Shown here: piece by piece, positions 10,758-21,347 of the stretch
Numbering within the stretch: position 1 is the first letter of the stretch
How the letters are laid out: each line of letters begins with the position of its first letter
Notes under the pieces: model-generated
The model's database searches: none
What the model saw: only the letters and a program-made list of their open reading frames with translations
Told to the model about the DNA's origin: nothing
Assembly: GCF_950295315.1 (NCBI RefSeq)
Contig: NC_080168.1
Location: 3,790,574-3,854,573, forward strand
Direction: 5' to 3'
Length of the DNA: 64,000 nucleotides
From: Erinaceus europaeus
Taxonomy: Eukaryota; Chordata; Mammalia; Eulipotyphla; Erinaceidae
Translations under genes and position numbers: made by a program

Positions 10758-11744
10758 TTCAGTAAAGCCAGAAAAAGGATTATTGTAAATATGTTTTGAT
10801 ATTTAAATGGAACTGTTCTGGCTGGGAGTTGAGTTGATGGAATACTCTGAAAATGATCAGAGATATTCTCCATTTGAGAGTATTCCGAGTATCATTGACT
10901 GGAGGTGTTTCAAATCACAAAAGTGTTTAAAACACGTTCTGTGTCCAGATGAGATTCTGTGGTCAAACGTGAAACTATTTTGAAACAAAAGTATTTCACA
11001 TTTAGTAAGGCAATGCCAATGTAAAGTGGCAAATAAGATTTCTTAAAGCACCATTGTGCAGATGTTTCAGAAAGAATGGAAATGGTTTGCTTGTATTTTT
11101 TCTCACACTGTAGACTCTCCAATCTTCCCTCATTTCTCAGTCCAATCGTTAGTGTTTGTAGTCACAAAATAAAGCAGTTGTGTAGCACAATTATAAGTGA
11201 AGTCTGCATTACAGCATCCCTTTTTTTCCCTTGCAAAAACACTGGGATGCTCCTTTCTGACCTGTTGTTTATATTTAAAGACACACTGATTTCTAGGGGA
11301 AAAACAAAGTCTTGTTGGGGCTTTGCTCCTGTCTTTTTTCTTATAATTGTGAGCAGCTTGCTATCCTCATTCATGAAAAATGCTAAGGATATTTTACAGT
11401 GGAAATAATAATAGTTTGACTCTCTCTTTTTTTTAATCTCAAAGCTTAATGCAAGTTCTCAACTCCAAATGAATTTCTAGTAAGATTCATAAGAACTGTC
11501 GACATTCAAAAAGTTGTATTTATGTTATCTATTGTATATAGTATTTTCTGTGGCACATAATAGTAAATTACATATAAGAACTTTATAACTATATTCTTAT
11601 ATTACATATAAGAACTTTATAACTATCCTGTGAAAACATATATCATAAAATACAAAACATCTGAGAGTCAATTACTCCCTAGAAATGCAAATTAATTCTA
11701 AATACCAAGATTCCAGCAAACTAACTTGCAAATGCTGATTTTAA
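10758..11744. other. No gene seen; one 34-bp tandem duplication
   Basis: Single-copy-looking DNA, AT-rich, with the short duplication at 11566-11626 listed separately. The 110-codon frame at 11076-11408 has no protein features I recognise. Confidence 0.4.
11566..11626. repeat. Short direct duplication
   Basis: A block of about 26 bases (TTACATATAAGAACTTTATA then ACTAT) occurs at 11568-11592 and again from about 11602, with ATTCTTAT between. It looks like replication slippage giving a 34-base unit. Confidence 0.85.
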
Positions 11745-11762
11745 AATGTTTCTTTTCTTCTT

Positions 11763-11945
11763 TTTTATATTTTCCCTTTGGTTGCCCTTATTGTTTTTTT
11801 TATTTTTGGTGTAGTTATTACTGATGTTGTTGTTAAATAGGACAGAAATAAATGGAGAGAGGAGGGTAAGATAAAGAGGAGAGAGTGATGGATGCCTGCA
11901 GACCTGTTTCACTGCGCTTAACCCACTGTGCTACCGTCAGACTCC
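11763..11945 (-). mobile_element. SINE-A with internal deletion
   Basis: Tail side and GA module are intact (CCCTTTGGTTGCCCTTATTG at 11774), but the body jumps from GACCTGTTTCACTG directly to GCGCTTAACCCACTGTGCTA at 11917. The B-box half is missing, so this copy could not be transcribed by Pol III in the usual way. Confidence 0.8.
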
Positions 11946-12650
11946 CTTTAAAATATTTCTTTGACTCCTGGTCAACAATCCCACGGTCAGAATGACTTCT
12001 AAACTGTGTAAATTTAATAGGTTGGATTTCCCAAGATGGGAGCGACTATGATTTCTGTTGTATATGAGCATGAGTTGTGACTTCTCAAGGAGAATCACAC
12101 TGAAGCATTCATTTACTAAGAGTTTCCTTGGAATTCTCAAAGAGGGAAGTTGGTGCAATGTCTGGATTACACACTCATGTAGATTGATGAGCTAAAACTT
12201 GTTCCAGAAGCTATGTAAAACCGCTCAGGTTTGGGGACTGGAGGACTGGAGAAATCTCTCCTTCGATGGAACTGCGTAATATTACAACTTTTTTTTTTTA
12301 CCTTATGTATTAAAAGCATTGATGTAAAAAAAATTGTATTCCACTAATGTTCAGAATTATGAACTATTTCAGAATCAATGAATCACCCACATTTCTTTTT
12401 TGTAGATCAGGCTGCAAAAAAAGCATGTAAAAAATTCATCACAGATTTGCCTCTGTCCCTATCTATGCTAGCATATATGAATAATTTCAGGGAATGCACA
12501 GAGAATTGCATTCAGAAACTCATTGATTCCTTTACTCTTAGGTTATTTATTTAGAATTTTTCTACCTGCTCATCCTTGAACCAGATGCCAAACATCATCC
12601 CAACCTGGTCCTGGTCCCGGTCCCTGGGCTGTTGCAACACAGCGTTACTG
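11946..12650. other. No feature seen
   Basis: About 700 bases of single-copy-looking sequence with short A and T runs. Confidence 0.4.
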
Positions 12651-12653
12651 ATT

Positions 12654-12719
<66 letters not shown>

Positions 12720-12779
12720 TTTTCTTTTCTTTCTTTATTTCTTTCTTTCTTCATTTCTCTCTTTCTTTCTTTCTTTCAT
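12651..12779. repeat. (TTTC)n microsatellite from a SINE tail
   Basis: About 15 perfect TTTC units, then imperfect ones. It lies exactly where the A-rich tail of the adjoining minus-strand SINE-A should be, so it is best read as that tail mutated to (GAAA)n and expanded. Confidence 0.92.
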
Positions 12780-13039
12780 TCATTTTTGTTGCCCTTGTTG
12801 TTTTATTGTTGTAGTCATTGTTGTTATTGATGTCGTCCTTGTTGAATAGACAGAGAAATGAAGAGAGGAGGGGGAGACAGAGGGGAGAGGGAAAGATAGA
12901 CACCTGCATATCTGCTTTACCACCTGTGAAGCCACTCCCCTGCAGGTGGGGAGCTGGGGGGCAAGAACCAGGATCCTTACGCCGGTCCTTGCGCTTTGTG
13001 CCACCTTCGATTAACCCACTGCGCTACCGCCCGACTCCC
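12780..13039 (-). mobile_element. SINE-A, near full length
   Basis: TTTTGTTGCCCTTGTTGTTT at 12783, GATGTCGTCCTTGTTGAATA module, CCCCTGCAGGTGGGGAGC at 12937 and an intact head complement GCGCTACCGCCCGACTCCC at 13021-13039. CpG sites in the head are kept, suggesting a young copy. Confidence 0.9.
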
Positions 13040-13782
13040 CTATTTTTTACTTTTATGTGAGCTTGTTCTAATCACTTTTAAAGAACTGTCAGTCTCCTTG
13101 GGTGTCCTCCTAGGTAGCATGAGGATAAGAATGCCCTTGTTGCAGAACCAGTAGGTGAACTGACAGACAAATAGCATCCAAGTGATGAGGGTTGCTATCA
13201 TCAAGGATCATTAAATGCTGAGTTGTCTGAACACGATTTTCTCTGGGAGGAAAAAGGATATGAAGACTTGGCAGATTATCCTGAAGTAATTTAAAGCCTC
13301 CTGGATCTCTGGGACACAAACGATAAACGCTGAGAAAAGAGCTATGGTTTCAGCAGACAGACAGATACAGCCCCGTGGCAGAAGCACCAGAGAATGGGCC
13401 CACAGATCTCCTGAAAGTGTCCAATGGAGAATTCCACCCTCTGAGATGGAAGCATACCCAACTACCATCCAGGACTCAAATGCACAATTTGACATGAGGA
13501 ACTAGCCCAGAGAATTGAGATATGATCTGAATGATATCATAATCGGGCTCTGGAATCACATTTTTGTTAAGCACTGTGCAACTTAGAGGCGTCTCATCAA
13601 GACCTGACAGCAGCTGTGGATGGTAGCTGACAGCAGGGCCTGGGGCATGACTTCCACTGATTACCAAGTGAAGATGTTACCAGATTCTGCACTCTCTCTA
13701 TCATGTTCCCTCTGAGGACAGGTCATGAAACTGAGCACAGAAGCTGTTGAGATTTCATTTCTAAATAGATACATATGGAATG

Positions 13783-13847
<65 letters not shown>

Positions 13848-14096
13848 AAGAGAATTTCTTTCATTCACTTCCCATTCTTATCCACTGTCCAAAAAACAGT
13901 CTAGGACCTTGTGTCTAGAACCTTGATGCCAACTGCACCCAAAAGATAAAACCTGCTAATTCCCTCCAGAAGAAAATTTAAAATATTTCCCAATGGGATT
14001 GGTTAGAGATTTATTTTGAATTCTCTTGTCTATAGAGGTTCATTTATTTATTTTTAAATAGTGTTTATTTTAGTTTTTTTTTTTAAGTGCTACCTG
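13040..14096. other. No gene seen
   Basis: About 1 kb single-copy-looking DNA with one (GT)n microsatellite. Minus-strand frames of 63-94 codons at 13110-13667 show no domain or splice context I can support. Confidence 0.4.
13784..13844. repeat. (TG)n microsatellite
   Basis: About 30 uninterrupted dinucleotide units, the longest TG tract in the window. Confidence 0.97.
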
Positions 14097-14298
14097 AAAG
14101 GTCAGGCTGTGGTGTGCTTGGTTAATTCTACACATTACAGTAAGTAAGGACCCAGGTTCAAGCCTTTGATCCCCACCTGAAGAGGGAAAGCTTCATAAAT
14201 AGTGAAACAGGGCTGTAGGTGTCTCTCTTTCCTTCTATATCTCCCTCTCTTAGTTTATCTCTGTCTCTATCCAATAATAAATTTAAAAAATAAAAAAG
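14097..14298 (+). mobile_element. SINE-B
   Basis: GGTCAGGCTGTGGTGTGCTT at 14100, B box GGTTCAAGCC at 14154, GATCCCCACCTGAAGAGGG, CT module 14220-14250 and CTCTATCCAATAATAAAT end. Confidence 0.8.
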
Positions 14299-14917
14299 CT
14301 ACACCACAGGGCTAAAAATAGGAATCCCCTGGACAAGTTAGTATAAGAAAAGTAATAATGTTGCTTATTAGGAGAGGTCGGGCCCCAAATTCTTCCTCTG
14401 AGGTCAATTCACCATATAAACATTGCACCCCAAGGGGCCACAACACCCTGACAGCCTACCAAGCAGATCCACTAAAAGAAGAACTCAGCTCTGAGACTGC
14501 TGAAGGAAAGGCAGAAATAGGTCACTATTCAACCTGTATGTAGAGGAGACACATTTCCTGTGCTTTTCTAGTCTTCCTTCCATAGATTTAATTGACTCCA
14601 GACAAGGAAATACTTCAGCAAAGAAGATGTTGGAAACAGAGTGGACCGTCTCATGGGCACATCATTTATCTTTTGCTGTGACAACATGCATTTGGTTCTG
14701 TTTTGTGCTTTTGAGGGCTGGTGACCTCAAAGCTTCATGTAAGTTCATAACCACTTGCTTCTATGCAGAATACATCTTGATGGCTTCCTCCCCAGCCTCC
14801 CTGATGGCTGAGTCCCCAGCATGCAAATCTTATAGAATCCCTCACAAAAATCACTGTCTGACCCCTTCACCACCACTGGGTGGTTTTGAAGGAACTTAGC
14901 TAGAGCTTTTTTTAAAA
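14299..14917. other. No feature seen
   Basis: About 620 bases with no recognised repeat; the 90-codon plus frame at 14627-14899 has no family resemblance I can name. Confidence 0.4.
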
Positions 14918-15238
14918 AAAATATTTATTATTTATTTATTTATTTATTTATTTTTATTTATTTATTTCCTTTTGTTACCCTTGTTTTGTTGTTGTAGTTA
15001 TTATTATTGTTGTTGATGTCGTTTTTGAATAGGACAGAGTGAAATGGAGAGAGGAAGGGAAGACAGAGAGAAGGAGAGAGAGAGAGAGAGAGAGAGAGAC
15101 ACCTGCAGACCTGATTCACCGCCTGTGAAGCGACTCCCCTGTAGGTGGGGAGCCGGGGGCTCGAACCGGGATCCTTCGCCAGTCCTTGTGCTTTGTGCCA
15201 CCTGCACTTAACCTGCAGCACTACCGCCCCACCCGCCT
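14918..15238 (-). mobile_element. SINE-A with long (TTTA)n tail
   Basis: Tail complement (ATTT)n 14921-14968, TTGTTGTAGTTATTATTATT, a (GA)n expansion in the pyrimidine module at 15067-15099, then CCGGGGGCTCGAACCGGGAT and head complement GCACTACCGCCCCACCCGCC. Confidence 0.88.
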
Positions 15239-15667
15239 CCCTTTTTTTAAACTGTCATATGCACACCATTTTGAATTTGCTCCTTACCAACTACCAGCAA
15301 GCCCCTAAATACTGATTTATCATCTTACTCCCTTTTCAAAAAAAAAATGTACGTAAGCCCCATCTATGAATGTCTAAGAGGTAATAACCTTGTTCCTTGT
15401 TCAAATACTACTTTTTCTTCTATAAATCTCATAGTCTTTCCACTCTGGTTAGAATTTCTGAACAGAAATCATGCCGCTCCCCACACCATGTAATTCCAAT
15501 CACTATCAACTTCCTCCCATAAAGTTCTCTCTCTACAATTTATTCGACAAGAAAAGAAAAAAAAAACTTGATATTATATCTGGTGAAGATTATAGCAGAT
15601 GTAGGAAAGAAAGGACTTCCTGATTGTCACTTCAGATGTGGAATGGGTTCTTTTGTTTTTTGTTTGT
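15239..15667. other. No feature seen
   Basis: About 430 bases with no element recognised. Confidence 0.4.
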
Positions 15668-15862
15668 TTTTGCCACCAAGGTCATCACTAAGACTCACAG
15701 TGGCACTCAGAATCCAGGGTAGAGGAGAGAGAAAGACAGATACCTGCAGACTTCCTTCACTGCTCATGAAGCATCCTCCCTGCAGGTGAGGAGAGAGGGG
15801 GCTCAAACCCGGACCCTTCTGAGTCATGATATATGCTCTTACCTGGGTCACCACTATCTGGC
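15668..15862 (-). mobile_element. SINE-B, diverged, internal deletion
   Basis: TTTGCCACCAAGGTCATCAC at the 3'-module side (15669), then a shortened GA module, CTCCCTGCAGGTGAGGAG at 15776, GGGCTCAAACCCGGACCC and head complement TCACCACTATCTGGCCC. Confidence 0.75.
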
Positions 15863-16043
15863 CCTCTGGAATGTGTTCTTCAGAACAGTTATAAAATTAT
15901 CATAATGTATTTTAGTTCAGAATCCAGGGTGATAATATTTTAAGAAATTCTCTATCTCTATAATACTTATATTATTAAGGTCTAATTTTTTTAACTCAGA
16001 ATGTTGAATATTAGGATGTAAAGGGGGTTAAAAACTGGAATAT

Positions 16044-16246
16044 GAGGCCAGGGAGTGACACCCCTGGTTAAGCACACACACACTGCAGTGTGCAAGGTTT
16101 CAGGTTCAAGCCCCTGGTCCCCACCTGCAGGGGGAAAGCTTCATGAGTGGTGAAGCAGGGCTACAGGTCTCTCTACCTCTTTCTCCCCTTCTCCTCTCAA
16201 TTCCTGTCTCTATTAAACAATAAAAAAAAATCTTTAAAAAAAACTG
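16044..16246 (+). mobile_element. SINE-B
   Basis: AGGCCAGGGAGTGACACCCC head at 16045, B box GGTTCAAGCCC at 16102, TGGTCCCCACCTGCAGGGGG, AGCTTCATGAGTGGTGAAGC and a CT module ending in CTATTAAACAATAAAAAAAA. Confidence 0.85.
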
Positions 16247-16297
16247 GAATGTTAGAAAAAAACAGGAAACTCTATTTTTTATGTTTTATGTTTTATT

Positions 16298-17197
16298 AGC
16301 ACTGCAAAAACGGTATCATCTGTTTTCCATCTACAACATGCCTTGGCCTCGCGTGAGCTTGATATGCAGCTTGACTATACGAGAATCCAGCATGAAGCCC
16401 AGCCAGTCTATCTTGGCATTACTCTCGATCGCACTCTGTCATTTCACGAACATCTCATAAAAACTGCAGCAAAGGTGGGCGCGAGGAATCACATCATTGC
16501 AAGACTGGCCAGCTCCTCATGGGGCGCGAGCGCTTCCACACTACGATCATACTCTCTGGCATTATGCTATTCCACTGCAGAATACTGTGCCCCAGTATGG
16601 TTCCGTATCCCCCATGTCCACTTGATCGATTCCAAATTATAATCCTCCATGAGGATAATTTCTGGAACCATCCGTTCCACCCCGGTTCCATGGCTGCCAG
16701 TTCTTAGCAACATCGCCCCGCCAGATATTCGTCGGGATGAGGCATCATCTAAGTTAATTTCCCATGTCTACGCTCGACTGGACCTGCCAATATACGCGGA
16801 TATCTTCGCCCACCCTGTCCAACGCTTGACGTCTCGTCACCCAATCTGGTCCCCTATGCCTACACTGAACTTCTCTGTTCCAGACTCTTGGAAACAGAGT
16901 TGGCAGTCAGCTGAGGTAAAGAACAAACACCTCATCACAGACCCCTGCAAGCGTCAACCCAGCTTTGACCTAGCACGTTATGATTGGGCCCTCCTCAATT
17001 GCTATCCAACAGGCCATGGCTGGTGCGCCCATCGCTGGGGAGCCAGAGACGACCCGAACTGCCCCTGCGGCTACAGACAGACTATGACCCACATAGTCAA
17101 CGACTGCCACCTCTCCAGATTCAAAGGAGGTCTCGAAACTTGACATCAGGCTCAACCTGACACTGTGGACTGGCTACGGAAGAAGGGCAAATGCTAG
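16298..17197 (+). pseudogene. Vingi reverse transcriptase, C-terminal remnant
   Basis: One continuous frame of about 300 codons with two in-frame stops: TAA at 16640-16642, where the other window copy has TAT (Tyr), and TGA at 17141-17143. There is no frameshift. Recognisable parts in order: YLGITLDRTLSFHEHL (after the RT catalytic core), SSWGAS and YSTAEYCAPVW, MRIISGTIRSTPVPWLPVLS, FDLARYDWALLN, and a C-terminal Cys/His motif C-x-C-x7-H-x4-C (CPCGYRQTMTHIVNDC). The last residues before the terminal stop are DTVDWLRKKGKC. The RT catalytic YxDD core and endonuclease lie upstream and are missing, so the copy is inactive. Confidence 0.85.
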
Positions 17198-17207
17198 AAG
17201 AAGAAGA
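16298..17207 (+). mobile_element. Vingi-type non-LTR retrotransposon, 5'-truncated
   Basis: About 0.9 kb fragment of a CpG-rich LINE in otherwise AT-rich DNA. It encodes the C-terminal part of the reverse transcriptase protein in one frame and stops in a TAG (17195-17197) that is followed directly by AAG repeats, so there is no 3' UTR and no poly(A). Structure, sequence style and host match the Vingi clade (Ingi relatives lacking RNase H) known from hedgehogs. The 5' break near 16298 is approximate and I see no clear TSD. A second copy at 63674-64000 differs from it by about ten substitutions and no indels over 326 bases, by eye. Confidence 0.85.
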
Positions 17208-17480
17208 AGTGATTTAATATTGATTTACAAGATTGTAAGATAACAAAAGTATAATTCCATACAGTTCCCACCACCAGAGTTCCATGTCTTATCCCCTCCA
17301 TTGGAAATGTCCCCTAGTCTTTATGTCTCTGGGAGTGTGGGCCAAAGATCTTCATGGGGTGCAGAAGGTGGGAGTTCTGGCTTCTGTAATTGCTTCTCTG
17401 CTGGGCATGGACATTGGCAGGTGGATCCATACCCCTAGCCTGCAGAAACTTTACTCCTTAGAAATTAGTACATATCTACC
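17208..17480 (-). mobile_element. L1-like X fragment
   Basis: Complement of the family: ACAGTTCCCACCACCAGAGT at 17262, GGGTGCAGAAGGTGGGAG near 17358, CTTCTGTAATTGCTTCTCTG at 17381 and TTGGCAGGTGGATCCATACC. It starts right after the Vingi AAG tail, so the Vingi copy inserted at or near its A-rich end. Confidence 0.75.
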
Positions 17481-17662
17481 TTGAAACAACCCCCCTCCAC
17501 ACTAGTAGTGGTGAGATATGTGAGAATGAATCATTGATTTCATGGCCTTTTGGATGATACCCTATATCTCCTCAATGATGGATAGCAGGACTGACTCATA
17601 ATTACCATGGAGATTTGAAGCCAATGATAATCAAGAATTTAGAATAGAAAGCCAAGGTACTC

Positions 17663-17778
17663 TGGGGCCGGGGAATGGTGCACCCAGTTCAGTGCACATA
17701 ATACTAAGCACAAGGTGTTGGGTTTGAGCCCCAGCTCCTCAACTGCAGGGGAGTGCTGCTTCATGAGTGGTGATACAT
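17663..17778 (+). mobile_element. SINE-B, left part of a split copy
   Basis: Head GGGGCCGGGGAATGGTGCACC at 17665, B box GGTTTGAGCCC at 17730 and AACTGCAGGGGAGTGC. The copy breaks after AGTGGTGATACAT and resumes at 18121 beyond a nested insertion. Confidence 0.85.
17770..17778. repeat. Left TSD of nested Vingi derivative
   Basis: GTGATACAT here matches GTGATACAC at 18121-18129 (one difference). Confidence 0.7.
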
Positions 17779-18091
17779 GGGATGCATTGGATAGACCTTC
17801 TCGTGGTGCATCCCATGAGTACCCATTCATTGGGGAAACTGACGATCCTTCCTAGCCGACTGAATCCACATGGATCCCAGTCACTTTCAAAGCCAGCAAC
17901 AAGCAGCTCCTGACAGCTTTCAACCTAACGCCGTTGACTGGCTATGGAAGAAGGGCAAATGCTAGAAGAAGAAGAAGGAGGAGGAGGAGGAGGAGGAGGA
18001 GGAGGAGGAGGAGGAGGAGGAGGAGGAGGAGGAGAAGGAGAAGATGAAGAAGAAGAAGAAGAAGAAGAAGAAGAAGAAGAAGAAGAAGAAG

Positions 18092-18120
<29 letters not shown>
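17779..18120 (+). mobile_element. Short Vingi-derived element with GGA/GAA tail
   Basis: Body of about 187 bases starting GGGATGCATTGGAT-like, continuing through GAGTACCCATTCATTGGGGA and TCCTAGCCGACTGAATCCAC, and ending in the Vingi C-terminal coding end (GTTGACTGGCTATGGAAGAA) plus TAG at 17963-17965. After the TAG there are 155 bases of tail. It is a non-autonomous element, best explained as Vingi with its interior deleted and mobilised by Vingi enzymes through the shared 3' end. Confidence 0.82.
17966..18120. repeat. (AAG)n-(GGA)n-(GAA)n tail expansion
   Basis: The Vingi-derived AAG tail has grown to a (GGA)n block at about 17977-18032 and a (GAA)n block at about 18045-18120. All-purine; triplex and G-quadruplex prone. 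The 84-codon frame of Gly and Glu runs across it is an artefact. Confidence 0.95.
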
Positions 18121-18122
<2 letters not shown>

Positions 18123-18292
18123 GATACACCTTTGCAGGTGTCTTTCTCTCCCTATTCTATCTCCCCATCCTCTCTCAATTTCTCTCTGCCCTACCTAAAT
18201 ATATATTAGGGAAAAAAATAGCCTGGGGAGCAGAGGATTTGTAATATCAGCACTGAGAGCCAGCAATAACCCTGGTGGCAATAAGAAAAAAA
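18121..18292 (+). mobile_element. SINE-B, right part of a split copy, extended 3' module
   Basis: Resumes with GTGATACACCTTTGCAGGTG, then CT module, GGAGCAGAGGATTTGTAATA and CAGCAATAACCCTGGTGGCA, the long 3' module, then an A-rich tail. Confidence 0.85.
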
Positions 18293-20208
18293 TTAAAAAA
18301 TTTAAAAAGGAAGAAAAGAAAACTAAAGTACTGAAGGTCATACAGCAGAATGGTTGTGCAGTGCTATTGAACCATATTTTATCTTACGAGTTGATGGAGG
18401 TCTGCTGTTACTAATGATTCACGTTTGCCAACAAGGCAGATTAGATTCTGACTTCATGAACAGTCAGAGGCTGAAAAAAAAAACATATATATTTTTTAAT
18501 TCAAGAATGGTTTCTGAAGGTGTCATAAAACTGAAAATATGCACGGTTGTATTTGTCATATCTTTATGGTCTAGAAAGTGATGTTTTTCATCTAAGGAAA
18601 ATGATACAATTTTATTTTTCAAAAAAAAAAATCTGGTCATTATTTCCAAACTTTGAACAGATAGGTAAAAAAATAAATAAATAAAACCAACCCAATTAGA
18701 GAAATGAAATTTGGCTGTGCTGAGTACCTGCCACAGCACATTAGCCTCATCTGTGGATGGATCTTCTCATCCCTGTTCCACAGTCTCTTCTCTTTCATCT
18801 GCCACTGCTCATGTAATAGACACCCAAACAAAACCTACTGGGTGTTTTGGAAATAGGATCAGAAGGAAAACATGTAAAAATAGACCCTGCTCTTCACCAC
18901 ACAGCCACCATACACATTCATCCTTATACTACACTGGTTTTTATTATGCACTTTTCAAAAAATAATAATTCTAAAATCTATTCAACTTTTGATGGATAAT
19001 CTTAACAAAATTTCTTAAATAAAGGGAATTTGTAAATATTTGAACATGCCTCTTGCGCCTGAGTACCTAAACACACACACACACACACCCATGAGCCCAT
19101 AGGCACACATACAAATGTAAATATGATTATTACACATAGAGCTGGAACTGCTGGTTGAAGGAAAATAAAACTATTTTAAGTATGATGATACTTGGCTATT
19201 TTCTTTTCAAACCAAGACATTGTATTTCATTACCTTAAATAAACTATTATAGTTAAAATCTCAGAGAGAGAATATTTAATACCTCTAATAAAATAAACAC
19301 CCTCAGGTCCTGCTGGGGCAAATAATATTGAAGAAAATTTCTGAGGAAAAGGTTTGGAATAGATATAAAACAAGCTTAAACACACACACACACACACACA
19401 CACAGTGTGTATGTGTTAAGTAATATATATATATATGTATATATAAAACTTAAATATATGTGTGTGATGTGTATGTCAATGTTACTTATTGCATTCAACC
19501 CACTGTTCAATATTTACTGAATGCAGTATCAGCAGAAATAAATGTATTTACAAGGGTATCCATTACAAAATGCAGTTTATAGCAGAAAAAAAGTGGACCC
19601 TATCTAGCTATGATGAAATATACTGTCAGATGAAAGAATGCACTTGATTCTATACAGCCATTCAAAATTAAGATGTAAATGTTTACTTACTGACTTGAAA
19701 GAATCTTCATGACACAGTAAATGAAAAAAAAAAGGATTCTAATAATAATATTTATAATGATTACTATCGCCACAGTTTTTAACACAAGAAAGACACGTTC
19801 TTGAATTTAAGTATATTTCAACTTAATGTCCATGAACTTGGGTTTACTGATGATTAAGCTCAATTGGGAGATTTAAACTGATTGGCAGATAAATGCTTTA
19901 ATCTCAAGGAGTCTGGCTGAAAAATGCAACACTCTCAGTCTCTCCAACCTAATGCCTACCACTGTATACATACACACAGGGTTGCACTTACACCTTCTTC
20001 TTTTAACACACATTCTTAGGAAATAACATCTGGAATTACATCAGTCAAAAATGAACACCATCTAGCCCCTCATCCTCAAGATCCCAGGGCTTCATTTTAA
20101 TGTCTGTTTAGCTACACTTTCTTTAATGAACAACATATCACTTGCATAGATTCTGAAGAGAGGGGAAGTGAACAGAGGCTGTAAATATATATTTGTCTAG
20201 TGGTTGCT
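18293..20208. other. 1.9 kb repeat-poor stretch, no gene seen
   Basis: AT-rich single-copy-looking sequence with (CA)n at 19071-19087 and 19380-19404 and an (AT)n patch at 19422-19446. An (AAAT)n run at 18668-18684 may be a remnant tail. No exon is supported. Confidence 0.4.
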
Positions 20209-20745
20209 TGTCGGGAGGTGCCTCACAAAGCACCCTGCATTTTTCTGCCTCCAGGAGCCTTTCATTCCTTAAAACATTAAGCCAGCTCCCCCTGCTCCAC
20301 CCAGCATTCCTGATACTATGGCCGGCTCCCTTATTATCTACATAATCATTGTTTTGCCTGAAAGATCCCCACCCATTCCATTCCTTTTATCTATCTTCTT
20401 TCTACCCTCAAAACCCTCCCTGCCTGAAAGGTATTATTAATCCTACCAGTTAAAACCCTCGCAATAGTTGCTAGGGAAGTTCCTACCTTTCCAGCCGCCT
20501 TTTGCCTTTCTCCGCCCCTTTCCTAGCCATTTCCGTTTCTGACTTGCCACTTCCAGGTCTGCCCTTTAAAAGCCTTGGCTCTCTGATCAATAAAGATATT
20601 GCATTGCCTCACCACCATGAGTTTGGGTCCTGAGTCATCTCCCTCGTGTTGCTGAGTGAGTAGCAGCCCAGGCTGGTTCCAGTCGAGTTCTCTCCAACCC
20701 AGAGAGTACGGATCCCAGAAGAGGCACCCCCATGGTAGCCCGACA
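20209..20745 (+). mobile_element. Solo LTR of an endogenous retrovirus
   Basis: 537 bases beginning TGTCGGGA and ending CCCGACA, a 7-base inverted terminal repeat of the TG...CA type. Contains TTTAAAA at 20565 as a TATA-like box, AATAAA at 20589-20594, then a GT/C-rich U5. Flanks GTTGCT (20203-20208) and TTTGCT (20746-20751) look like a 6-base TSD with one change. No internal retroviral region is next to it, so it is a recombined solo LTR. Confidence 0.85.
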
Positions 20746-21127
20746 TTTGCTCAGCTATGTTCCATAGGAAAGTTATGCAAAGACAATTCTTCCAGCTTCT
20801 GTGAATATTGAGTTCCTCCTAGCCACTGACTTATAATTCCGGACAAAATCCTAGACAGTGTGGCAGTGACTGGAAAGTCATGTCCATCTGTCCAGGTGTC
20901 AGTCCCACCTCTGGCATAAGTGGTATTCAGATCAGCTTTAGAAGCTGCTGGTCAGGCCACTTGCTTCTGGTTCCAACCAAATTTTGCTTGCACTTTCCTA
21001 AAAGAAATGGTAGCCTATCTCTTCACCATTTTTTTTTGTTTGTTTGTTAGTTTTCAATTGTAACCAGTAAGCTTTATTTGATGCCTTTTAGGTTTGATCC
21101 ATTTTAAGAAAAGAATGCTCAGTTTAG
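20746..21127. other. No feature seen
   Basis: About 380 bases with no recognised element. Confidence 0.4.
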
Positions 21128-21347
21128 GGGGACCTGGTTGAGGGGGAAGTGAGTAGGGGTGCTCAAGGACCCAGGTTCATGCCCCTGGTCCCCACTTGCA
21201 GGGGGGAGGCTTCATGAGTAGTGAAGCAGGGCTGCAGTTGTCTTTCTCCTTCTCTCTATCTCCCCCTCCTCTCTCAATCTCTCACTGTCTCTATCTAATA
21301 ATGAAGAAATAGATAGATAGATAAATATATAAATAAATAAGATTTTT
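21128..21347 (+). mobile_element. SINE-B
   Basis: Head AGGGGGACCTGGTTGAGG (rearranged), CAGGTTCATGCCCCTGGTCC at 21172, CTTCATGAGTAGTGAAGC, CT module and a GATA/AAAT-rich tail at 21309-21340. Confidence 0.8.

Noticed and set aside
16494..16691. Antisense frames over the Vingi fragment (also 63796-63993)
   Set aside because: Shadows of the RT frame on the opposite strand; the sense strand carries the recognisable motifs.
20209..20745. Full provirus around the LTR
   Set aside because: No gag, pol or env-like frames follow within range and there is no paired LTR in matching orientation; the 27230 relative is 6.5 kb away, but the DNA between is not retroviral.
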